In this document: piece after piece, positions 24,775 through 34,305 of the stretch
Numbering within the stretch: position 1 is the first letter of the stretch
How the letters are laid out: every line of letters begins with the position of its first letter
DNA from: Rubrobacter marinus
Lineage (GTDB): Bacteria; Actinomycetota; Rubrobacteria; Rubrobacterales; Rubrobacteraceae
Direction: 5' to 3'
Length of the DNA stretch: 64,000 bases
Assembly: GCF_011492965.1 (NCBI RefSeq)
Contig: NZ_CP045121.1
Location: forward strand, 3,844,001 to 3,908,000
The notes under the pieces: generated by a model
What the model was told of the DNA's origin: nothing
Seen by the model: the letters and a program-made list of their open reading frames with translations, nothing else
Databases searched by the model: none
Translations under genes and position numbers: made by a program

Positions 24775-26516
24775 GGCGCTTCAAGGGCTACCTGCTCGGC
24801 TTCCCGCTCCTGAGGCTCTTCACGTTCGCCGCCCCCTACAAGTGGCGGATGCTGGGCCTCGGGCTCGTCACGGTGCTCGCGACGGCGGCGAGCCTCGCGG
24901 AGCCCCTGATCATCGGTCGCGCCATCGACGGGGGGCTCGTCCCCGGCGACCTCTCGGTGGTCTACCTCATGGTCGGGCTGTACGTCTTCGTCAACGTGGC
25001 GACCTGGGTCTTGTCGTACGTTCAGACCCTCGGGATGGGGTGGGTCGGGCAGCACATGATCCTGGACCTCAGAAACGCCCTCTTCGGGCACCTGCAGTCC
25101 CTGAGCCTACAGTACTACTCCGAGCAGAAGGCCGGCTGGATCATCTCCCGCCTCACGAACGACATCGAGAACTTCAACACCCTCCTCAACGACGGCGTCC
25201 AGAACCTCGTCAAGAACGGTTTGACGCTCATCGGCGTCTTCGTCGCCATCTTCTTCGTCGACTGGCGCCTGGCGCTCGCGACCACGACCATCCTCCCCGT
25301 CATGGTCCTGATCACCGCCGTCTTCCGGGTGCAGAGCTGGAAGGCGTACCGGGCGGCGCGCGAGGCGGTCGCAGAGGTGATCTCGCACCTCCAGGAGAAC
25401 GTCTCCGGGATGCGCGTCGTCCAGGCCTTCACCCGCGAGCGGACGAGCGGGGCCGGCTTCGACGAGCGGAACCTAAACTACCGCCGCGCGAACGCCCGCG
25501 CCTCCCTCCAGAGCGCCCTGTACTTCCCCGGCGTCGAGCTTCTGGGCTCGATAGGCCTCGCGGTCGTCCTCCTCTACGGCGGCTACCGCGTCGTCGCCGG
25601 CGAGCTGACGGTCGGCGCCCTCGTCGCCTTTATCGGGCTCCTGAACATGTTCTTCCAGCCCATCCAGCAGCTCTCCCAGCTCTACAGCGACCTCCAGAGC
25701 ACGCTGGCCTCCCTCGAGAAGGTCTTCGCCGTCCTCGACACGGAGCCCGACCGGGCCGACCGCCCGACGGAGAGGGAGCTGGAGACCCTGCGGGGCGACG
25801 TGGAGTTCGACCACGTCGCGTTCGCCTACGGCGAGGACAGGATCATGGAAGACGTCAGCTTCCACATCCGTCCGGGCGAGACCCTCGCCATCGTCGGCGA
25901 GACGGGCGCGGGCAAGAGCACGATCGTCAAGCTCCTCAGCCGCTTCTACGACCCGACGGAGGGCAGGATCCTCGTGGACGGCGAGGACCTGAGCGAGGTT
26001 CGAGGCTCCTCCCTGCGCAGGCACATGGGCGTCGTCCTCCAGGACACGTTCCTGTTCACCGGCACGATAGAGGAGAACATCCGCTACGGCAGGCCCGGCG
26101 CCACCCACGAGGACATCGTCCGCGCGGCCTCGACCGTCGGCGCCGACGACTTTATCCGGCGCTTCCCCGAGGGCTACGAGACGCAGGTAAGGGAGCGCGG
26201 CGGCCGTCTCTCCGTCGGCGAGCGCCAGCTTATAGCCTTCGCCCGCGCCCTCCTCGCCGACCCCGAGCTGCTCGTCCTCGACGAGGCCACGAGCAGCGTC
26301 GACCTCGCCACCGAGGCCCGGATAGAGAAGGCCCTCGACGGCCTGCTTGAGGGCCGGACGAGCGTCGTGATCGCGCACCGCCTCTCGACCGTCCGCCGCG
26401 CCGACCGCATCCTCGTCCTCGGCCGGGGCCACGTCATAGAAGAAGGCACCCACGACGAGCTCCTCGCCCGCCCCTCCGCCTACCGCCGCCTCTACGAGTC
26501 GCAGTTCGCCGCCTAG
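24771..26516 (+). CDS. ABC exporter half-transporter, catalytically canonical subunit
   Basis: 581 residues, partner of the preceding gene. Six membrane helices, then Walker A GETGAGKST (about 376-384), signature LSVGE (about 480, altered from LSGGQ), Walker B LLVLDEATSSVD with the canonical Glu. The altered signature here and Asp in the partner fit one consensus and one degenerate composite ATP site. GTG start overlaps the upstream TGA. Longer upstream starts only read through the neighbour in another frame. Confidence 0.91.
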   Translation: MRRFKGYLLGFPLLRLFTFAAPYKWRMLGLGLVTVLATAASLAEPLIIGRAIDGGLVPGDLSVVYLMVGLYVFVNVATWVLSYVQTLGMGWVGQHMILDLRNALFGHLQSLSLQYYSEQKAGWIISRLTNDIENFNTLLNDGVQNLVKNGLTLIGVFVAIFFVDWRLALATTTILPVMVLITAVFRVQSWKAYRAAREAVAEVISHLQENVSGMRVVQAFTRERTSGAGFDERNLNYRRANARASLQSALYFPGVELLGSIGLAVVLLYGGYRVVAGELTVGALVAFIGLLNMFFQPIQQLSQLYSDLQSTLASLEKVFAVLDTEPDRADRPTERELETLRGDVEFDHVAFAYGEDRIMEDVSFHIRPGETLAIVGETGAGKSTIVKLLSRFYDPTEGRILVDGEDLSEVRGSSLRRHMGVVLQDTFLFTGTIEENIRYGRPGATHEDIVRAASTVGADDFIRRFPEGYETQVRERGGRLSVGERQLIAFARALLADPELLVLDEATSSVDLATEARIEKALDGLLEGRTSVVIAHRLSTVRRADRILVLGRGHVIEEGTHDELLARPSAYRRLYESQFAA

Positions 26517-26527
26517 AGGGACGCGCG

Positions 26528-26560
26528 TCCCGCCGTGATCGTTGCGGGATCACGGCGGGA
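26528..26560. terminator. Bidirectional terminator hairpin
   Basis: TCCCGCCGTGATC (26528-26540) pairs perfectly with GATCACGGCGGGA (26548-26560), 13 bp with a 7-base loop, 11 bases after the ABC operon and before the convergent DUF350 gene. It likely ends transcription from both sides. Confidence 0.75.
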
Positions 26561-26576
26561 GCCCCCGCGGGTCCTC

Positions 26577-26993
26577 CTACACGATGGAGGCCACGACGGC
26601 GAGGGAGACCGAGATCTGCGCCGCGGCCGTTACGAGGGAGGCCGGGTGGAACGGCACCTCGCAGACCACGTCGCCGAGCTTGCCGGGGGTGGCGAGGTCG
26701 ATGAGGACGAAGGAGGCGGCCTGCAGCAAGACGCCGAGGAGGCCGAAGGCCATTGTGTAGAGAAACGCGGCCCCGAACCCCGCCTCGCCGTTCGTCCAGA
26801 TCGCGGTAAACACGATGATGCCCTGCCCGAGAAACCCCGTCGCGAGGACGATCGCGGCGTTGACGGAGCGCTCCGTCCAGATGTGCCGCGCGAGCCGCCC
26901 CGGCGTGAGTACGTCCAGGGCGGCGAAGCCGACGACCAGGAGGACGACGCCCAGGAGGGCGTAAGCGGCGGCGTACACGATGCTTGCGATCAT
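26577..26993 (-). CDS. DUF350 membrane protein (YjfL-like)
   Basis: 138 residues with four membrane helices arranged as two similar halves: AYALLGVVLLVVGFAALDVLTPG in the first and a matching AFGLLGVLLQAASFVLIDLATPG in the second (each cited in parts here: GVVLLVVGFAALDVLTPG and GVLLQAASFVLIDLATPG). This internal repeat is typical of DUF350. Its ATG overlaps the stop of the glutathionylspermidine-synthase-like gene (26990-26993). The family occurs beside such ATP-grasp genes in E. coli (yjfL with yjfC). Function unknown, perhaps part of a membrane stress system. Confidence 0.83.
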   Translation of the reverse strand: MIASIVYAAAYALLGVVLLVVGFAALDVLTPGRLARHIWTERSVNAAIVLATGFLGQGIIVFTAIWTNGEAGFGAAFLYTMAFGLLGVLLQAASFVLIDLATPGKLGDVVCEVPFHPASLVTAAAQISVSLAVVASIV

Positions 26994-28243
26994 GGCTCTC
27001 CTCCGTTCGTGTTGCGGGGCTCTCCCCCGTCCTCCGCCAGCCACCGGGCGACCTGCTCGGGGGTGGATCGGGGCGCGTCCATGTAGTGCGGCACGAACCT
27101 CGCGTCCGTGTCGGTGACGAGGCGATCCGACTCGCGGATACCGAGCCCCGCCGCGTGCCCGCCCACGATCCAGGTGCCCACGACGGGGTGGCTGCCGTCG
27201 AAGTCGGGCAGGTCGACGAAACGCTGGAAGACGTACTCCTGTGCTGTGGCGTGTCGCTCCGGGCGGGCCTCCACCTCGGCGCCGTCGCGGACGACGCGGA
27301 TGCCCGACCCCTCCCACCCGAACATCGGCTTGGCCACGTAGCTGTCCATGCGGCCCGGACCGTCGAAGTAGGCGGGCAGGAGGTTCTCGTGGCCGGGGAA
27401 CATCTCCCACAGGACGGGCAGGAGCGCCTTGGAGCCGAGCAGGACCTTCCAGATCGGCTCGATCCAGGTCGTGAGGGAGCCATCGAGGACGTGGCGCCCG
27501 AAGTCCTCCCTCAGCATCCACTCCCAGGGGTACATCTTGAAGCAGGTCCTTATGGGGAGCCCGGCGGTGTCCACAAAGGTCTCCCTCTCGTGGTGCCAGC
27601 CGATCTCCTCCATGGTGATGCCGAGGTCGATCAAACCCGCCTCTCGCGCCGTGTCCCTGAGGTAAGCGACCGTCGCCCAGTCCTCGTTCGGCTCCCTGGC
27701 GCCCACCGCGAAGTGGACCACGCTACCCGGGATGCGCGGCGCCGCCCTCTTCCAGGCCTGGACGAGCCGCTCGTGCAGCATGTTCCACTGGTCGCGGTCG
27801 GGGGCTACGTCCTCCAGCCAGTACCACTGCGTGACGGCCGCCTCCACGAGCCCGGCCGGCGTGTCGGCGTTGTACTCCAGAAGCTTGGCGGGTCCGAGAG
27901 ACCTCTCGCCGTACGCGAGGTCGAACCTGCCGTAGAGCGTCAAGGGGTCCGGCTCCGACAACCCCGCTCGCACGAGCCCCGCCGCGGCCCGCGGCAGCCC
28001 CAGGCGGGCCATGATCTCCTGGTCGTCGAGCATGCGCCGCGCGGCCTCAAGCGACATCGCGTGCAGCTCCTCGGTCACCCCCTCCAGGTACTCGACCTCC
28101 TCCTCGGAGAGCTCGTACGCCGCGGCCTCGTGCCAGTACGGCCGCGCGCCGCCGTCCTCGGCCCGATCGACGGCGTACGTCAGCCCCTGCCCCTCCACGA
28201 TCTCGAGCCAGCCCTCCCGCGGCCGGGCGTCGTGCCTGCGCAC
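26990..28243 (-). CDS. Glutathionylspermidine synthase-like ATP-grasp protein (YjfC/YgiC-like)
   Basis: 417 residues matching the C-terminal synthetase-type proteins related to glutathionylspermidine synthase. Visible family blocks are LLEYNADTPAGLVEAAVTQWYWLED, given as LLEYNADTPAGLVEAA and QWYWLED, then KMYPWEWMLRED, and AKPMFGWEGSGI near the C-terminus with the ATP-grasp Lys and Glu. YgiC/YjfC relatives bind ATP but do not make glutathionylspermidine, and actinobacteria generally lack glutathione, so a different amide ligation is likely. First or second gene of a three-gene leftward operon. Confidence 0.87.
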   Translation of the reverse strand: MRRHDARPREGWLEIVEGQGLTYAVDRAEDGGARPYWHEAAAYELSEEEVEYLEGVTEELHAMSLEAARRMLDDQEIMARLGLPRAAAGLVRAGLSEPDPLTLYGRFDLAYGERSLGPAKLLEYNADTPAGLVEAAVTQWYWLEDVAPDRDQWNMLHERLVQAWKRAAPRIPGSVVHFAVGAREPNEDWATVAYLRDTAREAGLIDLGITMEEIGWHHERETFVDTAGLPIRTCFKMYPWEWMLREDFGRHVLDGSLTTWIEPIWKVLLGSKALLPVLWEMFPGHENLLPAYFDGPGRMDSYVAKPMFGWEGSGIRVVRDGAEVEARPERHATAQEYVFQRFVDLPDFDGSHPVVGTWIVGGHAAGLGIRESDRLVTDTDARFVPHYMDAPRSTPEQVARWLAEDGGEPRNTNGGEP

Positions 28244-28250
28244 GAGGCCC

Positions 28251-28709
28251 TCAGCCCCCGAAGCTGCCGGACTCGCCGCCGAACCCGCCCCGGCTGACGA
28301 CGCCTCCGTCGCGCGGCACCCCGCCCCGGAAGGCCTGCTCGCCCGCCGGCGGGGTGAAGGTGCCCCCGCTCACCCGCTGCCCCACGGCGAGCGCCCGGGA
28401 GCCTATGGGCAGGTAGTACCAGGCGAAGCCGCTGGTCCCGTCGCAAACGTCGTCGTCGACGCGCTGCTGCGTGTCCTCGTCCACGCACACGGCCCCGTAG
28501 CCATCGTCATCCCCGGAGTACTGCCCCTGCGAGTACTGCCCCTCCGAGCTCGAGCACCCGAAGAGGGTCGTGGCGAGGACGGCGGTTATCCCCAGGCTGA
28601 CCGACGCCGAGCGGCGCCGCGCCTTCCTGGGGGCTGCGCCTGCGACGCCGTAGCCCTCATCGGCATCACCGCTTCGTCCCGTCTGCCGCGTCGTCAATGG
28701 TGCCCCCAC
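28251..28709 (-). CDS. Lipoprotein-like, YgiB/YjfM (DUF1190)-like
   Basis: 152 residues. A basic region then a hydrophobic segment (SLGITAVLATTLFGC) ends in a lipobox-like LFGC near residue 51, followed by Ser/Gly/Tyr-rich sequence, VCVDEDTQQRVDDDVC and a Gly-rich tail with YYLPIGSRA. The Cys-spaced VDE-x-TQQRV-x3-VC motif and Gly-rich end match DUF1190 (YgiB/YjfM). It lies 7 bases before the YgiC-like gene as in E. coli ygiBC. GTG 28709 start gives a long pre-lipobox lead; a later start is possible. Confidence 0.72.
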   Translation of the reverse strand: MGAPLTTRQTGRSGDADEGYGVAGAAPRKARRRSASVSLGITAVLATTLFGCSSSEGQYSQGQYSGDDDGYGAVCVDEDTQQRVDDDVCDGTSGFAWYYLPIGSRALAVGQRVSGGTFTPPAGEQAFRGGVPRDGGVVSRGGFGGESGSFGG

Positions 28710-28951
28710 TCCGGTCGGGCTTCGTCTCGTCTACTGTACAGGTACGGCCCGACAGGGGCTTCCGTTTCGCATCCGGGCCGGTCGAGCATCGCGCCGCACA
28801 ACTCGACGGGCTACGTGGCACGGTCGGAGACGCGCAGGCGCGAGCTAGCCCGCGGCAGACACTCGACGAGGATCCTGTGGAGCGCCTCTGAAGCGCGTAT
28901 CCGAGGGGGCTAGTGAACCTCTGCTTCGATGTGGCGAGCCTTTCGGGAGGT

Positions 28952-28982
28952 GAAGGGCCGGGGCGTCGATCTCCGGCCCTTC
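28952..28982. terminator. Hairpin terminator after serine hydrolase gene
   Basis: GAAGGGCCGG (28952-28961) and CCGGCCCTTC (28973-28982) form a 10-bp perfect stem with an 11-base loop, 20 bases downstream of the leftward hydrolase stop. The 28710-28951 interval otherwise shows no recognisable gene. Confidence 0.65.
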
Positions 28983-29001
28983 GCCCGGGACCGGGGTGCT
29001 C

Positions 29002-30198
29002 TCAAGCTACCTGGTTGCGCACCGCCGCGTCGTAGATCGCCGTCTCGAAGTCCATGTATCCGGTGAACGAGACCGGGTCGGCGAACGGGAAGATCTGCGT
29101 CGCCCAGAAGCCCCCGAGGCCGTTCTTGCGGTCGATCCAGTAGTACAGGTTGGCGAGACCGGCCCAGCCAAGTTCTCCCGCCGGGCGGCCCGTGGGGGCG
29201 TCCTCGTCGTTGATCATGAACGTGTAGGCCCACGACTTCGGCATCCCCGGGAAGAACTCCGCGTCGTTGGTGAGGTTCGGGATCACGCCGGGGAGGCCCT
29301 TGATCTTCATCTCCCCGAGCCCGTTCCGGGCCATGCGCTCGACGGTCTCCGGCTCGAGCACCCGCCCGTGCTCGCCGGCCCCGTCGTTGAGGACCATGCG
29401 TATGAACTTCATGTAGTCCCCGACGGTGGCGTAGAGCCCGTGCCCGCCCATGTGCTGCTCGGGCTCCTGCGGCAGCTCGAAACCGGAGAGCGGGACGAGC
29501 GCCCCGTCGTCGCCGCGCTGGTGGATCGTCGCGCGGCGCTCGCGCATGGAGGGCGTCATCGTGAACGCGGTGTCGTTCATGCCGAGCGGCTCGAAGACGC
29601 GCTCCCGCATCACCTCGCCCAGCCGCTTGCCGCGAGCCCCCTCGACGACCTTGCCGACCCAGTCGATGTTGCTGCCGTACTCCCACCGTTCGCCCGGGTC
29701 GAAGAGCAGGACCGAGTTCAGCGACGCCATGGTCGCCGTGACGACGCTCGGGACGCCCCTGGCCTCCCCGTACTTCACGAGGTCGTGGTTGAAGAAGTCG
29801 TAGCCGAAGCCGGCGGTGTGCAGCATAAGCTGGCCCACGGTTACGTCGGAGCTCGGCGGGCGGACGCGCGGCTCGCCGGAGCCGTCGAAGCCCTCCAGCA
29901 CCCCGATCTCGGCGATCTCGGGCGCGTACTCCCTGGCGGGATCGTCGAGGCCGAGCACGCCCTCCTCGACGAGCTGCATCACCGTCACGCCCGTCACGGC
30001 CTTCGTACACGAGAAGATGGCGAACACGGTATCCGCGGTCATCGGCCCGCCCCCGCCGACCTCGCGCTCTCCTGCGGCGCCCTCGTAGAAGTTACCCCCG
30101 CGGTCGGTCGCCATCGCGACCACGCCGGGCACCCCGTTCTCGCGCTCGGCGACCCCGCGCAGCACGCGGTCCGCGCCTTCCTTCACAGCCTCCGTCAT
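29002..30198 (-). CDS. Serine hydrolase, class C beta-lactamase fold
   Basis: 398 residues, EstB/beta-lactamase-related family. Nucleophile Ser63 and Lys66 in FSCTKAVTG (SxxK), the Tyr-x-Asn in [10 protein letters not shown], and a C-terminal HGG-like [15 protein letters not shown] region. These enzymes include esterases, D-aminopeptidases and beta-lactamases; no signal peptide is present, so a cytoplasmic esterase is more likely than a penicillinase. ATG 30198 has an AAGGGAT ribosome binding site. A palindrome overlaps its promoter (30243-30272). Confidence 0.87.
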   Translation of the reverse strand: MTEAVKEGADRVLRGVAERENGVPGVVAMATDRGGNFYEGAAGEREVGGGGPMTADTVFAIFSCTKAVTGVTVMQLVEEGVLGLDDPAREYAPEIAEIGVLEGFDGSGEPRVRPPSSDVTVGQLMLHTAGFGYDFFNHDLVKYGEARGVPSVVTATMASLNSVLLFDPGERWEYGSNIDWVGKVVEGARGKRLGEVMRERVFEPLGMNDTAFTMTPSMRERRATIHQRGDDGALVPLSGFELPQEPEQHMGGHGLYATVGDYMKFIRMVLNDGAGEHGRVLEPETVERMARNGLGEMKIKGLPGVIPNLTNDAEFFPGMPKSWAYTFMINDEDAPTGRPAGELGWAGLANLYYWIDRKNGLGGFWATQIFPFADPVSFTGYMDFETAIYDAAVRNQVA

Positions 30199-30242
30199 GG
30201 CATCCCTTTCCCTGAGTAGCCAGGCTCCTTGGTGAAGGCATG

Positions 30243-30272
30243 ATGATACTGTCGTATCAGATTCCCGGTCAA
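30243..30272 (-). promoter_or_regulatory. Promoter with palindromic operator for serine hydrolase
   Basis: Reading leftward: -35 TTGACC (30267-30272), 18-base spacer, -10 TATCAT (30243-30248). The palindrome TGATAC-TGTC-GTATCA (30244-30259) overlaps the -10 and spacer, where a TetR/GntR-type repressor would block polymerase. The repeat and boxes are seen; the regulator is not in the immediate neighbourhood. Confidence 0.6.
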
Positions 30273-30308
30273 ACCCCGCGAAGGCGGGCGTGCTGCGGGG
30301 ACGCTGGC

Positions 30309-31148
30309 CTACGCGACGCGGGGCGGGCCCTGGGCGATGCGGCGGCGGAGGTCGTCGGGCTCGTTCGGGGGCGACCAGGGGGCTTCGATCCACCACGTCG
30401 CCCCAGCCTCCGAGAGCGGACGCACGGCGGAGGCCGCCCGGTCCGGGTCGTCCCCCGGCGTCTCCCCCTCGCACACGATCTCGAAGGGGGTATCCTGCGA
30501 CCGGTTCTCCCCGACGTAGGCCATCATCTCCCGGACGTCCTGCGGCGTCAGGCCCGGCTCCTCCGCGCTCCCGCCCACCTTGGCCGCGAGCAGGCCGTCG
30601 TAGCGGAGCGCGCGGTCCATGGACTTCCGGCTCGGCCAGGCGGCGACGGGCCAGATCGGGACGCGCGGCCTCTGCACCGGGGGCGGGCGGAAGATCATCT
30701 CCTCTATCCTGTAGTGCTCCCCCTCGAAGGAGAAGGGCTCGCCGCTCCACAACCCGGTCAGTATCCGGAGGCTCTCGTCCAGCCGTCCCGCGCGAACCTT
30801 CCGATCGGTCGGTTCCCCGACCTTCGCGAAGCCGCCGTCGTCGAGGGCGCCGAGGCCCACCGGCATGACGAGCCGGCCCCCGGAGAGGTGGTCGAGGGTC
30901 GCGGCCTCGCGGGCGAGCTTCCACGGGCGGCGACGGGCGGGGGGCGTCAGGATCGCGCCCAGCCGCACGCGTTCCGTCTCCATCGCCATCGTGGCCATGA
31001 CGACCCAGGGGTCGTAGATCTCCATCCCCTCCCCGACCGAGATGGCGTCCCAGTAGAAGACCCCGTCCCAGCCGGCCTCCTCCGCCTCCCCGGCGAGCCT
31101 CGCGACCGTGCGTGGATCTCCCGACGTTACGATAAACCCGTACCTCAT
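30309..31148 (-). CDS. LLM-class flavin-dependent oxidoreductase
   Basis: 279-residue luciferase-like TIM-barrel protein. Family features: [19 protein letters not shown] opening, the [13 protein letters not shown] block, [26 protein letters not shown], and [19 protein letters not shown], the flavin/F420-site segment. In actinobacteria such proteins use FMN or F420; the cofactor cannot be told here. ATG with a strong AGGAGGAG ribosome binding site. Divergent from the carboxypeptidase gene across 115 bases. Confidence 0.88.
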   Translation of the reverse strand: MRYGFIVTSGDPRTVARLAGEAEEAGWDGVFYWDAISVGEGMEIYDPWVVMATMAMETERVRLGAILTPPARRRPWKLAREAATLDHLSGGRLVMPVGLGALDDGGFAKVGEPTDRKVRAGRLDESLRILTGLWSGEPFSFEGEHYRIEEMIFRPPPVQRPRVPIWPVAAWPSRKSMDRALRYDGLLAAKVGGSAEEPGLTPQDVREMMAYVGENRSQDTPFEIVCEGETPGDDPDRAASAVRPLSEAGATWWIEAPWSPPNEPDDLRRRIAQGPPRVA

Positions 31149-31263
31149 GGCCTCCTCCTGACCCCGGGTGCCGCATTCTCGCCATGCATGACGACTTTTG
31201 CCTTTGCCGAGATAACATAACCCCGAGAACCGACTTTTCATCACCCTTCGGGAGGAGAAACGC

Positions 31264-32472
31264 GTGCGGCAGAGGTGGAACATCGCGAGACCCCTTCGAG
31301 CGGCGCCGGCGCCGGTCCTCTTGCTGGCGCTCGTCCTCCTGCTCGCCCCCGGGGGCCGCGGCGCAGGAAGAGGGGCCCCGACGGTGGTGGCGCCCCCCGA
31401 AATAGAGGCCGGGGCCTGGGCGCTGGTCGACCGCGAGACGGGGCTCCTACTCGCCGGCGAGAACCCGGACGAGGGACTCCCCGTCGCGTCGATGACGAAG
31501 GTCATGTCGGCGCTCGTGGCGCTCAGGGAGGTGGAGGCTGGTGAGGCGAGCCTCGACGACGAGGTCACGGTCTCCGAGGACGCCGAGTCCTACGTGGGGC
31601 TCGTCTACAGCAATGTGGGCCTAATCTCCGGCGAGACCGTGACGCTCGGGGACCTCCTGGTAGCGACGCTGGTCCCCTCGGGCACCGACGCCGTCTACGC
31701 CCTCGCCGAGCACCTGGGGGACGGGAGCACGGAGGCGTTCGTCGCCCGCATGAACGAGGAGGCCCAGGCGCTCGGGCTGCGGGAGACCCGTTTCGAGAGC
31801 CCCGCCGGGCTCGACACCCCCGAGAACTTCGCGAGCGCGAGGGACATGGCCGAGATCTGCCGCGAGGCGCTGGCGTACCCCGAGTTCGCCGAGATCGTGG
31901 GCCAGGCCACGGCCACGATCGGCACGAACAACCGCGAGATCGAGATCGTCAACACAAACCAACTCCTCAGCACCTACGAGCCCGCGACGGGCATCAAGAC
32001 CGGCACCTCCCCGGAGTCCGGCCCCTCCCTCGCCGCCTCGGCCGAGAGCGACGGCGAGTCGTACATCGCGATCGTGCTGGACGCCGCGAGCGAGGACGGC
32101 GCCCCCGGCGACCGCTTCGAGGACGCCCAGGCGATCCTGGAGCACGGCTTCGGCCGCTACGACCGCGAGGCGCTCGTCGCCCGCGACGAGCCCTACGAGG
32201 AGCTACCCCTCCCCTACCGCAGGGGCGAGTCCGTCGAGCTCGTCGCCACGGAGGACGTCTCGGGCCCGGTAGACGCGGCCACGGAGGTCGAGCGCCGGGT
32301 GACGGCGGACGAGCCGCCCCCCTCGGCACGCGCCGGCCAGGAGCTCGGCGAGGTCGAGGTCCTGATCGGGGGGCAGAGCGTGGGCCGCAGCCCCCTCGTC
32401 GCCCGGCAGGGCTACGAGGAGGCCTCCATCTGGCAGAGGGTGAGGTACACGGTAGGCGGGCTCTTCCAGTAG
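31264..32472 (+). CDS. D-alanyl-D-alanine carboxypeptidase (peptidase S11, DacA-like)
   Basis: 402 residues; secreted via an N-terminal hydrophobic segment (residues 15-33). Trims the terminal D-Ala of peptidoglycan pentapeptides. Active motifs: SMTK (Ser76, Lys79) and KTG (245-247). The second motif, normally SGN, is SGT (139-141) in [10 protein letters not shown], an unusual change that may affect activity or specificity. A C-terminal beta domain follows, ending [12 protein letters not shown], perhaps membrane-associated. GTG start with GGAGGAG upstream. Confidence 0.9.
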   Translation: MRQRWNIARPLRAAPAPVLLLALVLLLAPGGRGAGRGAPTVVAPPEIEAGAWALVDRETGLLLAGENPDEGLPVASMTKVMSALVALREVEAGEASLDDEVTVSEDAESYVGLVYSNVGLISGETVTLGDLLVATLVPSGTDAVYALAEHLGDGSTEAFVARMNEEAQALGLRETRFESPAGLDTPENFASARDMAEICREALAYPEFAEIVGQATATIGTNNREIEIVNTNQLLSTYEPATGIKTGTSPESGPSLAASAESDGESYIAIVLDAASEDGAPGDRFEDAQAILEHGFGRYDREALVARDEPYEELPLPYRRGESVELVATEDVSGPVDAATEVERRVTADEPPPSARAGQELGEVEVLIGGQSVGRSPLVARQGYEEASIWQRVRYTVGGLFQ

Positions 32473-32567
32473 CCGAGGACGCCTGACCCGAACATCACCG
32501 TTCGCGACGGGCCGCGCCCGGCCGCGCCTCTCAGCCCCCCGAGGCGTACCTCCTCGAGGTTCCCCCC

Positions 32568-32906
32568 TTACGGCTGGTCGCGCCTGCCGACCTCGGCCGG
32601 GGGGCTCGTCGCCTCGACGGCGGTGAAGGGCTCGAGGATGTTGTAGGTGTGGGAGGCGCCTCTGGGCACCGTCCACGAGTCGCCGGGGGCCAGGGGGATC
32701 GTCTCGCCTCCCAGCCGCAGCTCGGCCCTCCCCGAGAGGACGTACCCGACCGTCTCGTACTCGCGGGCGGCCTCGGGCTTCGGCTCCCCGGGCTGCTCGT
32801 TCTCCCAGAGGCGCATCGAGACCGACTCCCCGGAGGCCAGGTACCGCTGCCCCATCTCGCCCCGGGAAGCCCCCTCGTCGTTCACCTTGTCGACGTTCTC
32901 GGACAT
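32568..32906 (-). CDS. Cupin-domain protein
   Basis: 112-residue single cupin. Core: ETVGYVLSGRAELRLGG and APGDSWTVPRGASHTYNI, the two cupin motifs, though the first has few His ligands, so the metal site may be altered. Small stand-alone cupins are often sugar isomerases, dioxygenases or ligand sensors; no specific role can be given. ATG 32906 (MSENVDKVND) is chosen; 22 upstream codons are open but unlike the family. Confidence 0.83.
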   Translation of the reverse strand: MSENVDKVNDEGASRGEMGQRYLASGESVSMRLWENEQPGEPKPEAAREYETVGYVLSGRAELRLGGETIPLAPGDSWTVPRGASHTYNILEPFTAVEATSPPAEVGRRDQP

Positions 32907-32997
32907 CACGACTCCTATACGACTTTTGCGTTTCGTCCCCTGACCTACCCGAGCGCCGCGATGCTTACTCACCCGCCATCAGGGGGAAGCCGATCGC

Positions 32998-33601
32998 TTA
33001 TCGGAGGTCCTCCAGCGGCAGGTCGAAGATGGTTTCGACCTTCGTGTAGTTTCCGGCGAGGCGGCCTAAGGGGTCGAGGCCGGCGACGTCGATGCGCCCG
33101 GTATCCTCGTAGAGATCGTCGCGGATGTGGAAGCGGACCATCCTGCCCAGGACGAGGTTGTCGGTCCCGATGGGGAGCACGCGATCTAACGTGCACTCCA
33201 TGCTCACGGCGGCCTCGCCGACCCTGGGAACCTCCACGGCCTCGCACGGCGCCGCGGTGAGCCCCGCGGCCTCGAACTCGTCGGTCCTGGGCGGGTGCGC
33301 CTTCGAGGACTCGTGCATGGCGTTGGAGAGGGCGAGGGAGACGACGTTGACCACGAACTCTCCCGTCTCCTCGACGTTGCGCAGGGTGTCCTTGGGGAAG
33401 GGCTCGCCGCTCGGGCGCTCGCCGACGCTGACGCACAGGGTCGGGGGTTGCGGGAGGCGACGTTGAAGAAGCTGTAGGGGCGAGGTTCGGGATGCCCTCG
33501 GGGCTCAGCGTCGAGACCCAGGCGATCGGGCGCGGCACGATCGCGCCTATGAGCAGTTTGTAGACGCTCTGTGGATCCAGCCCCGACGGGTCTACGATCA
33601 A
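32998..33601 (-). CDS. Flavin reductase (DIM6/NTAB, FMN-binding split barrel; two frameshifts)
   Basis: N-terminal VYKLLIGAIVPRPIAWVST is the flavin-reductase-like signature; NTVSFF-type segment appears as APYSFFNVASRNPPTLC only after repair. Adding one base at GGGG 33477-33480 and one at GGGGG 33443-33447 yields 201 continuous residues through FVVNVVSLALSNAMHE to DLPLEDLR. Such proteins bind FMN and pass electrons to partner oxygenases. It stands alone between the cupin and the XRE-cupin regulator. Confidence 0.83.
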
Positions 33602-33656
33602 AAGCCTACCCCCCCTCCGGTAACGATCCCCGAATTCTACGGGCGGCCGCGGCCCG

Positions 33657-34256
33657 CTACAGGTAGCTCTTCAGCAGGAGGTAGGGCACGGCGCAGGCCA
33701 CGAGGATGACCTCCGCGTCCTGGCCGTCGAGCGCCGAGAGCTTGTGCGGGTTGTCCGCGTCGAAGTGGGCCGCGTCGCCGGGACCGAGCACGAGCTCCTC
33801 GTCCCCGAGCTCCAGGCAGAGCCTCCCGGAGAGGACGTACAGCCACTGCTCCCCCTCGTGCTGGTACAGCGTGTCCCCCGCCCGCTCGGCCGGGACCACG
33901 ATCCTCAAGGGCCGCAAGTTGAAGGTCATGCTGCCGTTGGAGAGCTTCGAGTAGAGCAGCCCGTTGCCGCGCTGGAAGCCGTCCTCGTCCGCCCGCACGA
34001 CGGCGAGGTTCTGCGGGTCCTGCTCGGGCTCGAAGAGGGCCGAGAAGGAGACGCCGTACGCCCTGGATATCCCGAAGAGGGCAGTGAGGGAGGGCTGGCG
34101 CTCCCCGCTCTCCAACCTGGAGAGGTACGCCTTCGAGAGCCCGGTCCGCTCGGCGAGGTCCTCCAGCCGCCAGCCGCGCTCCCTGCGCAAACCCCGCAGC
34201 CGCGTCCCTATCGTCGCCAGATCCATCCCCAACCCGTCGCTAAACTCGCCGTTCAT
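33657..34256 (-). CDS. XRE-family regulator with C-terminal cupin
   Basis: 199 residues. Helix-turn-helix at about 17-70 (GTRLRGLRRERGWRLEDLA then TGLSKAYLSRLESGERQPS), then a cupin sensor domain with GEQWLYVLSGRLCLELG and LGPGDAAHFDADNPHKL (cupin motifs). This class of regulator senses small molecules such as polyamines or amino-acid derivatives. It is divergent from the Mn-catalase gene with a 269-base intergenic region, so self-regulation and control of the catalase are possible. ATG 34256 or a later ATG (MDLATIG) may be the start. Confidence 0.87.
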   Translation of the reverse strand: MNGEFSDGLGMDLATIGTRLRGLRRERGWRLEDLAERTGLSKAYLSRLESGERQPSLTALFGISRAYGVSFSALFEPEQDPQNLAVVRADEDGFQRGNGLLYSKLSNGSMTFNLRPLRIVVPAERAGDTLYQHEGEQWLYVLSGRLCLELGDEELVLGPGDAAHFDADNPHKLSALDGQDAEVILVACAVPYLLLKSYL

Positions 34257-34305
34257 GACCCGGAGTGTACCGCCGAAGACCACCCTGCGTGATCCCGACC
34301 ACAAA

